Below are positions 26,642-35,844 of a stretch of 64,000 nucleotides of DNA, piece by piece. The notes under the pieces are model-generated. The model was not told the origin of the DNA and did no database searches. It was given only the letters and a program-made list of their open reading frames with translations. This DNA is from Oligoflexia bacterium. Its GTDB lineage: Bacteria; Bdellovibrionota; UBA1018; CAIPTA01. Where the stretch lies: NCBI GenBank assembly GCA_023954355.1, contig JAMLID010000012.1, positions 19,089 through 83,088 on the forward strand, read 5' to 3'. Within the stretch, counting starts at the first letter, position 1. The number at the start of each line of letters is the position of its first letter. The translations under genes and the position numbers were made by a program.

Positions 26642-28630
26642 ATGTATTTAACAATTAAAGCTATTAGTGTACTCGTTTCGATTTTATTTGCCTTCGCTTA
26701 CTTTGTGTGGAGATCAAGAGTTCTTGTTCAACTCATGAACAGTACGCAAAAAACTGGCCCCAAAATAGAAACCCTAGTCCCTAGATTAATTGCCGTTTTC
26801 AAAGATGTACTGATGCAATCAAGAGTCCGTAGAAAGCGTGTTCCCGGTACTGCACACGCTATGATCTTTTGGGGCTTTATTGTTATTACCGTAGGTACTG
26901 TAGAAATGATGGTTGAAGGTGTGTTTCATGAAATCAATCTTGCCTTCATTAGTCCAACACTGAATCACTGGTATCAGTGGTTTGCCGATATTATGTTATT
27001 GGCTGTTCTGCTAGGTGTGTTTTATGGTTTTTTTCGTCGTTTAATATTGAAGCCAAAGTATTTAGTGACTGGTGCAGATGCTCTAATGATTTTAGCTATC
27101 ACAGCTGGGTTAATGCTTTCGCTTTTTGCCATGAATACATTTAAAATTGCGACCGATCCTATTTCGCTTTTTGGTGTATACCCCTTGTCTTCAAAACTTT
27201 ACTCTCTCTTTGGATTTTACGATTTATCTACAGAAAATGCATTTATAGGAACCGAAATTTTTTATTGGGTACATCTACTTATGGTTTTGGGATTTTTGAT
27301 GTATATCCCTCACTCAAAACACCTACATATTTTAGCAGCTGGTCCAAATATTTTTTTCAAACACTTAGGGACACCTAAAGCATTAGAAAAAACAAATTTA
27401 GAAGATGAAAATGCCACCTCTTTTGGCTTAGGTAAAATTTCTGATATTTCTTGGAAAACTAGCCTTGACCTATATGCATGCACTGAATGTGGCCGTTGCC
27501 AAGAAGTTTGTCCAGCTGATCTTACAGGAAAACCGCTTTCTCCCTCTCGATTGATTCACGATTTTAAAGAAGAATTATTTTTACAAAAAGATCTTTTACT
27601 ACAAAAAAAATATGATGATATTCCTTCAGTGATCCGCGAAGGTTCAGCGGTTACAGAAGATGTAATTTGGAGCTGCACTAGCTGTCGAGCCTGCGAAGAA
27701 GTTTGCCCAGTAAACATCGAACAAACAAATCTTATTTTTGAATCAAGAAAAAACCTAGTTCTAATGGAATCGAAGTTTCCTGCTGAACTACAAACAGTTT
27801 TTAGAAATATGGAAAACAACTTCACTCCATGGGCATTTGGTTCAGACACAAGAGCCGATTGGTGTAAAGGATTAGGTGTTAAAGAAATGGCAGACCACCC
27901 TAAAGCAGAAGTATTGTATTATGTCGGTTGCGCTGGAAGCTTTGATGATAGAGCAAAAAAAGTAGCCACCGCTATTGTCAAATTATTACAGAAAGCAAAT
28001 GTAGATTTTGCTATTTTAGGTAAAGAAGAAAAATGTAACGGCGACCCTGCAAGGAGAGCAGGCAATGAATATCTAGCGCAAATGCTAATCCAAGAGAACG
28101 TCGCGATCTTAAATAAATATAAGCCAAGAAAAATTCTCACAGGTTGCCCACACTGCTTTAATACCCTAAAAAATGAGTACCCACAATTTGGTGCTCAATA
28201 TGAAGTAGTACACCACACTACATTTTTAGCTGATCTTTTAAGAGAGGGTAAATTAAAACCACATAAAAACTTTCAACAAGAAGTAACTTTTCATGACTCA
28301 TGCTATTTAGGGCGCTGGAACGATATCTATAGCGACCCAAGAGCTGTGTTAGAAGCGATTCCTGAACTTAAGGTTACAGAAATGCCTAGAAATAAAAATA
28401 AAGGCCTTTGCTGTGGCGCTGGTGGAGCCAGAATGTTTATGGAAGAAACCATTGGCAAAAGAATCAATATAGAAAGAACAGAAGAAGCGATTGGTACAAA
28501 TGCAAAAGTAATTGCTTCTGGATGCCCATTTTGTTCGACCATGCTCACAGATGGCGTAAAAGCAAAAGAAAAACAAGACACTGTCACCGTAAAGGATATT
28601 GCAGAAATTTTAGAAGAGTCTTTAACTTAG
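26642..28630 (+). CDS. Membrane Fe-S oxidoreductase, EtfAB:menaquinone oxidoreductase type
   Basis: The 662-residue protein has an N-terminal membrane domain of about six helices resembling the cytochrome b subunit NarI. Next come two 4Fe-4S motifs (CTECGRCQEVCP and CTSCRACEEVCP) and two Cys-rich CCG domains (DUF224/HdrD type: VGCAGSFDDRAKK and KGLCCGAGGARM). Proteins of this build next to etfAB are known as EMO, which pass electrons from reduced Etf to menaquinone. ATG 26642 is preferred because the membrane domain begins there; the frame is open further upstream, over the divergent gene, without family resemblance. It lies 0.8 kb from etfBA. Confidence 0.87.
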   Translation: MYLTIKAISVLVSILFAFAYFVWRSRVLVQLMNSTQKTGPKIETLVPRLIAVFKDVLMQSRVRRKRVPGTAHAMIFWGFIVITVGTVEMMVEGVFHEINLAFISPTLNHWYQWFADIMLLAVLLGVFYGFFRRLILKPKYLVTGADALMILAITAGLMLSLFAMNTFKIATDPISLFGVYPLSSKLYSLFGFYDLSTENAFIGTEIFYWVHLLMVLGFLMYIPHSKHLHILAAGPNIFFKHLGTPKALEKTNLEDENATSFGLGKISDISWKTSLDLYACTECGRCQEVCPADLTGKPLSPSRLIHDFKEELFLQKDLLLQKKYDDIPSVIREGSAVTEDVIWSCTSCRACEEVCPVNIEQTNLIFESRKNLVLMESKFPAELQTVFRNMENNFTPWAFGSDTRADWCKGLGVKEMADHPKAEVLYYVGCAGSFDDRAKKVATAIVKLLQKANVDFAILGKEEKCNGDPARRAGNEYLAQMLIQENVAILNKYKPRKILTGCPHCFNTLKNEYPQFGAQYEVVHHTTFLADLLREGKLKPHKNFQQEVTFHDSCYLGRWNDIYSDPRAVLEAIPELKVTEMPRNKNKGLCCGAGGARMFMEETIGKRINIERTEEAIGTNAKVIASGCPFCSTMLTDGVKAKEKQDTVTVKDIAEILEESLT

Positions 28631-28633
28631 AGA

Positions 28634-29269
28634 ATGAAAGCATTTTTCAAGGAAGTTATTTTACCCTGGTTAATTGTTTGTATTTACCTACCGCTCGCAT
28701 GCACATGGAGAATTCGTGAATACGGACCAAAAGAAGTACTTGAAAATTTCGTATCTAAAAGAGGTCCTAAAAAATCTTGTCTCTATGCTCACTGGCATGG
28801 AGACGAATTAGTCTTGGTCGGATACTACGCCTTTCGATCATTAGCCGTTTTATCTTCGCTCTCTAGCGATGGAACCATTATGGCAAAAGTACTTTCTATA
28901 TTAGGGTATAAAGTTTTTCGAGGGTCATCATCACGTGCGGGAGCACGCGGACTCTTAGGACTTATTCGCTCTGTAAAAAAAGATAGCCAAGCTGCTTTAG
29001 CTGTTGACGGACCAAAGGGGCCAATTTACGAAGTGAAAGAAGGAATCCTAGAGCTCGCAAAAAAAACTCACTCCCCTATCATACCTGTGCGTGCATTTAC
29101 CAATTCATGTTGGATGATTCCCAAGGCTTGGAATAAGTCTTATCTACCCAAACCCTTTGCTAGCATTGAAATTCACTATGGAAAAACCGTACTAGACTCA
29201 ACAAAAATCAGTACAGAAACTATCAAAAATGCCTTAGATTCTCTACAGTCGGGACTGTCTAAAAACTAG
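28634..29269 (+). CDS. DUF374 lysophospholipid acyltransferase-like protein
   Basis: This 211-residue protein of the DUF374 family is related to lipid A and glycerophospholipid acyltransferases. The conserved LYAHWHGDELVLVGYY segment carries the family's catalytic-type His and Asp. RGSSSRAGARGLLGL and AVDGPKGPIYEVKEGILELA are the other family blocks. It likely acts at the inner membrane on a lipid or lipid A precursor, but the acceptor is unknown. It starts 3 bp after the Fe-S oxidoreductase gene and is probably in its operon. Confidence 0.85.
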   Translation: MKAFFKEVILPWLIVCIYLPLACTWRIREYGPKEVLENFVSKRGPKKSCLYAHWHGDELVLVGYYAFRSLAVLSSLSSDGTIMAKVLSILGYKVFRGSSSRAGARGLLGLIRSVKKDSQAALAVDGPKGPIYEVKEGILELAKKTHSPIIPVRAFTNSCWMIPKAWNKSYLPKPFASIEIHYGKTVLDSTKISTETIKNALDSLQSGLSKN

Positions 29270-29290
29270 ACAGTCGTCTATAGTTTTATT
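29253..29290 (+). terminator. Terminator hairpin overlapping the acyltransferase stop codon
   Basis: GACTGTCTA (29253-29261) and TAGACAGTC (29267-29275) form a perfect 9-bp stem whose right arm contains the TAG stop. A T-rich tail follows. Confidence 0.65.
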
Positions 29291-29352
29291 TTTTACATCC
29301 CCTATTTTTGAGTATTCATTATAAATATCAATAGTTTTTAACGGCATAGCTT

Positions 29353-30234
29353 ATGCATCCTGTATCTATGATGAAGCCAGTGAAAAGAAAAAAAACAAAA
29401 ATAGCCCCAAGTTCTAAGCTTGATTACTCTCATTTAAAAATGGCACCTAAAGCTAGTTTTAAAAAGAAAGTATTTTATGTTTTCTATTTAGTTCAGCCGG
29501 TACTTCAATTCATTGCGATTATTGCATTAGTAGGAGTTTTTGCTCGTTGTTCGCCTTTAGCATCTTCTACAGATAAAACCCTAGGTGATAAAAAAGAAGT
29601 TTCTCAGCAAGATCAAACCAATAAAGTAGAAGACCAATTAAAGTCTGATCTAATAGCATCTTCATTCGAAGAGCTGTCAAAAAATAAAATTTCATTTTTA
29701 GATTTTGATGATGGAAGCGAATTGTTTTCAAATTCACTAAATCTCTCTTTAGCGTATTCAAATGAACAAGTAATAAAATTCTTAAACGCGTATGAACAAA
29801 CAAAGAGATCTAATGCAAATATCGCTATACTTTCCATTACTCTTGATGAACTTGAGCAAGCACACTTATTTCAAGGGCTGCCTTTACAAATCAATTTAAA
29901 CGAAAAAATAAACCAAGCGCTATCTGCAAATACTGAATCAAGCTCAGCAGTTTATAAGCTTCTAAGTGCTTTAAAGAAAAAGCAAAAGCTTAAGGCAAAA
30001 CTAGTGCTGATTGTGGATCGCGATTATTTAAAAGCGAATAAACCCGACCTTGAGAGCATAACGGCTCGCATTAAAACAAGGCTTGCTCTTTTAGAAAACG
30101 ATAACCAAATTGCGGATTCTTACTTAGAGCTTTCTTATATGCTTGGCAACAACCCTATTGCACAAAAAAGGGACGCAGAAATATTACATGACGCATTAAG
30201 CTCAGCAACTTCCTTATCCATAGTACTGGAATAA
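29353..30234 (+). CDS. Membrane-anchored hypothetical protein
   Basis: The 293-residue product has a basic N-terminus, one membrane helix (about residues 44-63, VFYLVQPVLQFIAIIALVGV) and a soluble C-terminal domain that would face the periplasm. The soluble part has alternating core segments such as ANIAILSITLDELEQA and KAKLVLIVDRDYL, suggesting an alpha/beta fold, perhaps polysaccharide-deacetylase-like. No catalytic motif can be confirmed. The function is unknown. Confidence 0.6.
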   Translation: MHPVSMMKPVKRKKTKIAPSSKLDYSHLKMAPKASFKKKVFYVFYLVQPVLQFIAIIALVGVFARCSPLASSTDKTLGDKKEVSQQDQTNKVEDQLKSDLIASSFEELSKNKISFLDFDDGSELFSNSLNLSLAYSNEQVIKFLNAYEQTKRSNANIAILSITLDELEQAHLFQGLPLQINLNEKINQALSANTESSSAVYKLLSALKKKQKLKAKLVLIVDRDYLKANKPDLESITARIKTRLALLENDNQIADSYLELSYMLGNNPIAQKRDAEILHDALSSATSLSIVLE

Positions 30235-30296
30235 TCTCACTCACAAGAGTATTCTCATCTCATAAGCTAACCTGTTTAGGAGTAAGAGATACCTCT

Positions 30297-30500
30297 ATGG
30301 AGAACCAAAGCCCTTATCGACAACCATTCACACTAAATACTCAACTTACTGTTACTGTTGAAAAAGAAGTTTATGAGTTGCTACAAGTTATGAGTAAGCA
30401 TTCCAAACAAAGCGTTGATGCTATGGTAAACATTTCTCTCCGCAGATATATAGCCACACATAGTGACTATGTTCCAAAAACAGAAAAAACTAAGCGCTAG
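30297..30500 (+). CDS. Small ribbon-helix-helix-type protein next to dcd
   Basis: The 67-residue product has one beta-strand (LTVTVEKEVYELL start) followed by two helices (KQSVDAMVNISLRRYIA), the pattern of MetJ/Arc-type DNA-binding proteins. An AGGAG lies about 15 bases upstream. It is 23 bp ahead of dcd on the same strand, so it may regulate dcd or only be cotranscribed with it. The RHH call rests on pattern and size, not on an exact family match. Confidence 0.6.
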   Translation: MENQSPYRQPFTLNTQLTVTVEKEVYELLQVMSKHSKQSVDAMVNISLRRYIATHSDYVPKTEKTKR

Positions 30501-30523
30501 GCTAGCGGATTGGGAGTATTTTT

Positions 30524-31078
30524 ATGAGCATAAAATCAGATAAGTGGATTACAAGAATGTGTAAAGAGTATGGAATGATAGAGCCATACGAAGAAAAACA
30601 AGTCAGAAAAGGGATGATTTCTTATGGAGTATCTAGCTATGGGTACGACATTCGAGTGGCTGATGAATACAAAATTTTCACGAATGTGAACTCAACACTT
30701 GTGGATCCAAAAGACTTTGATAACAGAAATTTTGTTACTATTAATTCTGACCATTGTATTATTCCACCAAACAGTTTCGTATTAGCAAAAACTGTAGAAT
30801 ACTTTCGCATTCCAAGAAATGTACTTGCTGTTTGTGTTGGTAAAAGCACCTATGCACGCTGCGGTTTAATCGTGAATGTGACCCCGCTAGAACCCGAGTG
30901 GGAAGGTATTTTAACTTTAGAAATTTCAAACACTACACCACTTCCGGCGAAAGTTTATTCTAACGAAGGAGTTGCTCAACTTCTATTCTTTGAAAGCGAC
31001 GAAGCTTGCGAAACCAGCTACAAAGATAAAAGTGGTAAATATATGAAGCAACCAGGACTAACTCTGCCAAAACTATAA
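30524..31078 (+). CDS. dcd: dCTP deaminase
   Basis: Dcd converts dCTP to dUTP, the precursor for dTMP synthesis. The 184-residue protein shows [20 protein letters not shown] near the N-terminus, the nucleotide-binding [11 protein letters not shown] motif, and the core [19 protein letters not shown] with the catalytic Glu. Its [12 protein letters not shown] ending is typical of the family's trimerisation region. The short form is the monofunctional deaminase rather than a DCD-DUT bifunctional enzyme, judged by the conserved substrate loop, which is tentative. Confidence 0.95.
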   Translation: MSIKSDKWITRMCKEYGMIEPYEEKQVRKGMISYGVSSYGYDIRVADEYKIFTNVNSTLVDPKDFDNRNFVTINSDHCIIPPNSFVLAKTVEYFRIPRNVLAVCVGKSTYARCGLIVNVTPLEPEWEGILTLEISNTTPLPAKVYSNEGVAQLLFFESDEACETSYKDKSGKYMKQPGLTLPKL

Positions 31079-31137
31079 GTTTGTAGAAGAAGCGGTATCC
31101 AAAAAGCATCACCTGTATATTTACGCTTAGATTTAAG

Positions 31138-31255
31138 ACGTTCAGAAATTTTCAAAATCAAGGCGACGACTGAATAAAGATGTGATCTGGCCTAATTGGC
31201 CTGCGGAACATTTTACGAGGGAGGCAACACAGATTTTGAGAATTTATGGACGTCG
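31138..31255. repeat. Inverted-repeat element, copy C
   Basis: Arms at 31138-31160 and 31233-31255 are inverted repeats of 23 nt with only about four mismatches (GACGTTCAGAAATTTTC against GACGTCCATAAATTCTC). The centre holds GGCC (31190-31193), a five-base loop and GGCC (31199-31202). The cores caaggcgac and ggcaacacagatttt match the corresponding parts of the other copies. It lies between convergent dcd and the subtilase gene. Confidence 0.8.
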
Positions 31256-31261
31256 TGAAAA

Positions 31262-31295
31262 GAAAAAACCCTGACTTTTACAAGTCAGGGTTCAG
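31262..31295 (-). terminator. Rho-independent terminator of the subtilase gene
   Basis: AACCCTGACTT (left), a TTAC-type loop and AAGTCAGGGTT (right) form a perfect 11-bp stem. On the minus strand it is followed by TTTTTTCTTTT, a classical U-tract, about 25 bp after the subtilase stop. Confidence 0.9.
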
Positions 31296-31317
31296 AGGTT
31301 TACTCAATACTCAGTAC

Positions 31318-33093
31318 TTATTCTACAACTTGAACTTTGCTCACTGCGAATCCCCATTTTGTTTGGCTAGAGTCAGTAGTAAAGCGAAGCTTTAATTTAT
31401 TTCCACTTACATAGAAAGACGCAAGATTTTCTGCTTTTCCAGAAATTGCATCCATTTCTTCTCCATTAGCATCTACAACTCTTACGAAGTCGTAACGATC
31501 TTCAAGATCAACTTTAGAGAAAATCACTCTCATGTATTTTGCATTAGCTGGCCCATCGATTGTCCACTCTTGTGTGAAGCTGTTGTCATAAGGGTGAGCT
31601 GATTCAATCGGAGCAGGTAGAGACATGTCTCTCCAATCACTCTCAGACGGCTCTGGAGATGGAGGATAAATACCATTGATTGCATTATAGATATTTAAAC
31701 GTCCACCAGATGCAACTTTTCTAGCAAGATGACCAATAAAGTCTCTTGATCTTAAAAGTCTGTCTTTCACTTCAGACATAGGCATTGAAGAACTTGTTCC
31801 CCAAAGTAATGCTGCAGCTCCAGCTACGTGAGGTGTAGCCATAGATGTTCCACTAAATGTATCATATTGATTACCTGGAATCGTTGAGTAGATCTTATGT
31901 CCAGGAGCCGCAATATGCACTGTTCTCTTTCCATAAGTAGAGAAAGTGGCCAATGCGTCTGTATTTGTTGTAGCAGCTACAGCAATTACGTTTTCAATTT
32001 GATATCCAGCTGGATAATGCGGGCTTCTATCGCTGTTTGAGCTGTCGTTACCAGCAGCTGCGATAAAAAGTAATCCTTTATCTTTTGCCGCTGTAATTGC
32101 ATCAAACATGGTTTGTGTAAATCCACCACCACCCCATGAATTGTTCATCACGTGAGCATTCATAAGAGTCGCATATTGGATCGCCTTAACTGCGTCAGCT
32201 AATGTACCGCTTCCACCACCAGTAAGAAACTTCACTGGTAAGATTGAAGTATTCCAGTTCACACCAGCAACACCTTTTGCATTATTACCCATTCCACCGA
32301 TTGTTCCTGAAACGTGTGTACCGTGGTCGTTATCGTCCATAGGATTGTTATTTGATACACCAGCAAAGTTCCAGCCGTGGAAATCGTCTACAAATCCATT
32401 ACCGTCGTCATCGATTCCGTTTGTTTCTTTTCCGTCACCACTCTCACCAGGATTCATATAGATATTGCCTACTAAATCATCATGAGTGTAATCAACACCA
32501 GTATCAATAACCGCTACTAGTACATCTTTATTACCAGTTGTTGTTGTCCAGGCCTTAGTAGCACCAATGTCGGCACCAACTTTACCGGTCTGTCCGCTAG
32601 AGTCTTTTTGGCCAACGTTTTTCATACCCCATAATTTATCGAAATCTGTGTCGTTAGGAAGAACTTCAGAGTCAGCATCTCTATCGCCTAACGCTTTCAC
32701 AATATAGTTAGGCTCTGCATACTGAACAGACGGGTTAGATTCCATCTCTTCCATAAAAAAAGCCATGTCTTGGTCGTTATTTAACTTAACCAAATAAAAT
32801 TCATTGTTTGTTTCAAACGCTTCAATTGAACGAACGCCAATTCTTGTATTTAAGATTGCATCGAGAGATTGAACTCCAGCTGATGCTTTACCAGCTTTCG
32901 ACAGTCTTACGATCAATTCTGCAGGCGCTCTTTCATGCTGAGCAAGAATCGACTCATACTTAGCCATATCAGAATGTGCTTCAAAGTTAGAGCCTAGAAA
33001 AATTCCAGAACTCACAGCTCCTATTACGGCCATTGGCCATGCCATAGCGGCAATCGAAACTTTCCAGCTTCGATTTTTACGGTTCGATCTCAT
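31318..33093 (-). CDS. Exported subtilisin-family (S8) serine protease
   Basis: ATG 33093 follows a GGAGGG site and gives 591 residues: a membrane-spanning signal (VSIAAMAWPMAVIGAVSSGI), an I9-like propeptide, and the S8 catalytic domain. The triad is in VAVIDTGVDY (Asp), DHGTHVSGTIGG (His) and SGTSMATPHVAGA (Ser), with the oxyanion Asn in NNSWGGGG. A C-terminal beta-rich domain of about 110 residues follows. The DDDGNGFVDDFHGW insert is typical of this S8 group. It is probably secreted and acts on proteins outside the cell or in the periplasm of prey, the latter being inference. Confidence 0.95.
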   Translation of the reverse strand: MRSNRKNRSWKVSIAAMAWPMAVIGAVSSGIFLGSNFEAHSDMAKYESILAQHERAPAELIVRLSKAGKASAGVQSLDAILNTRIGVRSIEAFETNNEFYLVKLNNDQDMAFFMEEMESNPSVQYAEPNYIVKALGDRDADSEVLPNDTDFDKLWGMKNVGQKDSSGQTGKVGADIGATKAWTTTTGNKDVLVAVIDTGVDYTHDDLVGNIYMNPGESGDGKETNGIDDDGNGFVDDFHGWNFAGVSNNNPMDDNDHGTHVSGTIGGMGNNAKGVAGVNWNTSILPVKFLTGGGSGTLADAVKAIQYATLMNAHVMNNSWGGGGFTQTMFDAITAAKDKGLLFIAAAGNDSSNSDRSPHYPAGYQIENVIAVAATTNTDALATFSTYGKRTVHIAAPGHKIYSTIPGNQYDTFSGTSMATPHVAGAAALLWGTSSSMPMSEVKDRLLRSRDFIGHLARKVASGGRLNIYNAINGIYPPSPEPSESDWRDMSLPAPIESAHPYDNSFTQEWTIDGPANAKYMRVIFSKVDLEDRYDFVRVVDANGEEMDAISGKAENLASFYVSGNKLKLRFTTDSSQTKWGFAVSKVQVVE

Positions 33094-33255
33094 AAATATC
33101 CCTCCATCGTAGTGATCGTTGCCCAATCCCTGGACCCATCATTTACGAACCGCCGAAAAAACTTCTTTAGACAGTAGCAAACGACTCCGGTGTTATAAAA
33201 TGCTATCACCGAGAAAAATAAACACAAAAATAATTTTAAAAATTACAATAGCGTG

Positions 33256-33295
33256 TTGACATAGTCATATAATAAATATAAGCGCTTTGCGTCAA
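33256..33295. promoter_or_regulatory. Overlapping divergent promoters of the subtilase gene and rnr
   Basis: This is the most notable part of the 363-bp gap between the two start codons. On the plus strand TTGACA (33256-33261) is followed by TATAAG at a short 15-nt spacing. On the minus strand TTGACG (33290-33295) is followed by TTATAT at 17 nt (or TATATG at 18). The two face each other and overlap, so only one polymerase can occupy the site at a time. Apart from AT-rich flanks I see nothing else in the gap. Confidence 0.5.
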
Positions 33296-33456
33296 TATCA
33301 TTATTCGGCCACTTGTCTTTACGGCCTCCATTAGAAGAAGATACCCAAACGCACTATAAAGTTTTGTCTTTAATTCATTCTCTCGCTCAACCTTAAGTGA
33401 TTGCACTATTTTTTTTGCTAGACCCCCTAGTGCAGACCCCCTACATTAGAAAAGTC

Positions 33457-35844
33457 ATGGCAAAAATTAAGCTCCGATTTCGTGAAGAAATTCTCTCTAT
33501 TATTAAAGGCTCTAACAATCCGGTGAGCTTAAAATCTATCGTAAAGGCGCTTGCACGAACACGCACAGATAAAACCTCTGCAAATTTTGAGAAAATAATA
33601 GCCAACGAACTACGATACTTAGTTCGCTTAAAAGAAATAGAACGGGGACAAGGAAACCTCTTCCGAATACGGCCCGCTCGCTTGACTCACAAAGAAAAGC
33701 CACCGCAAAGAAAACACAGTCATCGCTTCGAGCTAGACTTCAATGAAGATCCTATTTCATTACAAGAAGTGAGAGCTTCTAGATCTAAAAGAAGAGAACA
33801 AATAAAGTTGACGGGCAAGGTAACTAAAAACACTAGAGGCTTTGCTTTTGTATCGCCAGAAAATCCTCCGGAGCACATAAAAGAAGATATTTTTTTAAAT
33901 CCAGAAGAGGCTGAAGATTTATTCACTGGTGATATAGTAGAAATAGAATTAGATAATATAAAAACCGAGAAGGGTTATAACGGTCGCCTTTTAAAAATTC
34001 TTCGTAGAGGAATACACAGATTAGTTGCAAGATACTGCAAAAACTCCCCTTACAGTCCAGCAACCGCCGAAGTCGACTCTAAAGACTTGAGTTTAGAAAT
34101 TGTACTTCAAGAAGATAAGGCTTTTAAAAATCTAGAAGATGGATCGGCTATTCTAGTAGAAGTCTTAAAAATTCCAAAAGCAGGAGAACCTGCTAAAGGG
34201 AAAATTATAAGCTTCATCGCTGACTCAATGAACAGTGTGGTGGATGACCCTCATATTATCTACAAACACAACTTAAAAGAAACCTTCCCAGATGAAGTCA
34301 TTCAAGAAGCTAGTAGCTTTTCAGATCACCTAAAAGAAAGCGATTACAACGACAGACAAGACTTACGAAAACTACCATTCATTACTATTGATGGCGCTGA
34401 TGCTAGAGATTTTGACGATGCAGTACTTTGTAAAAAAATAGAAAATAACCACTATAAGCTTTATGTGGCTATTGCTGATGTAGCACATTATGTACGGCCG
34501 GGAACTGCCATTGACAAAGAAGCCTATGAAAGAGGCACTTCAGTGTACTTCCCTCATCGCGTTCTTCCGATGATTCCAGAGCGCCTATCTAATGGACTCT
34601 GCTCACTTGTACCAAATGAAGATCGCTTAGCATTAGTTGCTGAAATTGAATTTGATCGCCTAGGAAGAAAAATTCACCAGACGGTCTACGAAGCTGTATT
34701 CAAAAGCCACAAACGCTGTATCTACGAAGACCTTCAAAGATATTTTGATTTTCCACTAGTTAATAGCCAGGACTATAGTGCTCCAGTCAGAGAGAGCTTG
34801 AATGACTTGCACGAACTTTATTTGCTTTTAAAAAATAACCGCAAAAGTAGAGGCTCTGTTGACCTTGACTTACCTGAGGTTAAGGTAAAGGTTAATAAAG
34901 AGTCTGGTGATGTAGAGTCAATCATTAGAGTAAATCGAGTAGATACACATAAAATGATCGAAGAGTTTATGATTGCAGCCAACGAAGCTGTAACTGAATT
35001 TGCTACACAAAAAAAACTCGATTTTATCTATAGAGTGCACGAAACACCTGAATTAGATTCTGTGAAAAAATTTTTCGATGTAGCGAAAACACTTCAAGTT
35101 AACTTAAACGCTAAGTGGATGGAGAGCATTAGCCCAAAATTATATCAAAATATAGTTCATGAAATTGAAAAGAGCGCAACACCCAAGGTTTTGCACTTTT
35201 TACTACTAAGAAGCATGAAACAAGCGTATTACTCCAATAAAAATCTCAAGCACTTCGGTTTGGCATCAGACTTTTATACTCATTTTACCAGCCCAATCCG
35301 ACGCTATCCTGATTTGATTGCTCATAGAGTTCTTAAAGCCTTTCTTCATAAAAATAAAAAAGAAGCTAAAACAATACCAGGCTCTATTGCACAATCAATT
35401 GAAGAGGCTGCAGCACACTGCTCTGTACGTGAAAGACTTGCTGCTGAAGCCGAAAGAGAGCTTATAAAAATAAAGCAAGTTCGTTTCGCCGAAAAACATC
35501 TTGGAGAAGAATTTGTTGGCACCATTGTCGGAATGAACCCAAGAGGCGCCTATGTAGAAATCGATGAACTCAACATAGAAGGGTTCGTGCCACTAGATAA
35601 CTTTGGAAGAGATATCGTATTTAATGAAAAAACAACCTCACTCTCAGGAAAACGAACTGGAACTTCGTATATAATGGGTCAAAAAATTAATGTACAAATT
35701 GTGCGGACAAACCCACACCAACTACAAATTGAATTATCTATAATCGAAAAAAATAGTGTTAAAAAATCTGAGAGAAAAACTATTACGAAACCAGGACTAC
35801 CGACAAAGCGTGACTTTTGGATTCCCGAGGACTTTGAGTCATGA
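33457..35844 (+). CDS. rnr: Ribonuclease R
   Basis: RNase R is a processive 3'-5' exoribonuclease able to degrade structured RNA. From ATG 33457 (MAKIKLRFREEILSII) it has 795 residues: an N-terminal winged-helix domain, cold-shock/OB domains, the RNB catalytic domain with its Asp cluster in DGADARDFDDAV, and a C-terminal S1 domain (GTIVGMNPRGAYVEI). GTG 33397 would add 20 residues with no family match. The stop overlaps the start of the aarF-type gene by 4 bp. Confidence 0.95.
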   Translation: MAKIKLRFREEILSIIKGSNNPVSLKSIVKALARTRTDKTSANFEKIIANELRYLVRLKEIERGQGNLFRIRPARLTHKEKPPQRKHSHRFELDFNEDPISLQEVRASRSKRREQIKLTGKVTKNTRGFAFVSPENPPEHIKEDIFLNPEEAEDLFTGDIVEIELDNIKTEKGYNGRLLKILRRGIHRLVARYCKNSPYSPATAEVDSKDLSLEIVLQEDKAFKNLEDGSAILVEVLKIPKAGEPAKGKIISFIADSMNSVVDDPHIIYKHNLKETFPDEVIQEASSFSDHLKESDYNDRQDLRKLPFITIDGADARDFDDAVLCKKIENNHYKLYVAIADVAHYVRPGTAIDKEAYERGTSVYFPHRVLPMIPERLSNGLCSLVPNEDRLALVAEIEFDRLGRKIHQTVYEAVFKSHKRCIYEDLQRYFDFPLVNSQDYSAPVRESLNDLHELYLLLKNNRKSRGSVDLDLPEVKVKVNKESGDVESIIRVNRVDTHKMIEEFMIAANEAVTEFATQKKLDFIYRVHETPELDSVKKFFDVAKTLQVNLNAKWMESISPKLYQNIVHEIEKSATPKVLHFLLLRSMKQAYYSNKNLKHFGLASDFYTHFTSPIRRYPDLIAHRVLKAFLHKNKKEAKTIPGSIAQSIEEAAAHCSVRERLAAEAERELIKIKQVRFAEKHLGEEFVGTIVGMNPRGAYVEIDELNIEGFVPLDNFGRDIVFNEKTTSLSGKRTGTSYIMGQKINVQIVRTNPHQLQIELSIIEKNSVKKSERKTITKPGLPTKRDFWIPEDFES

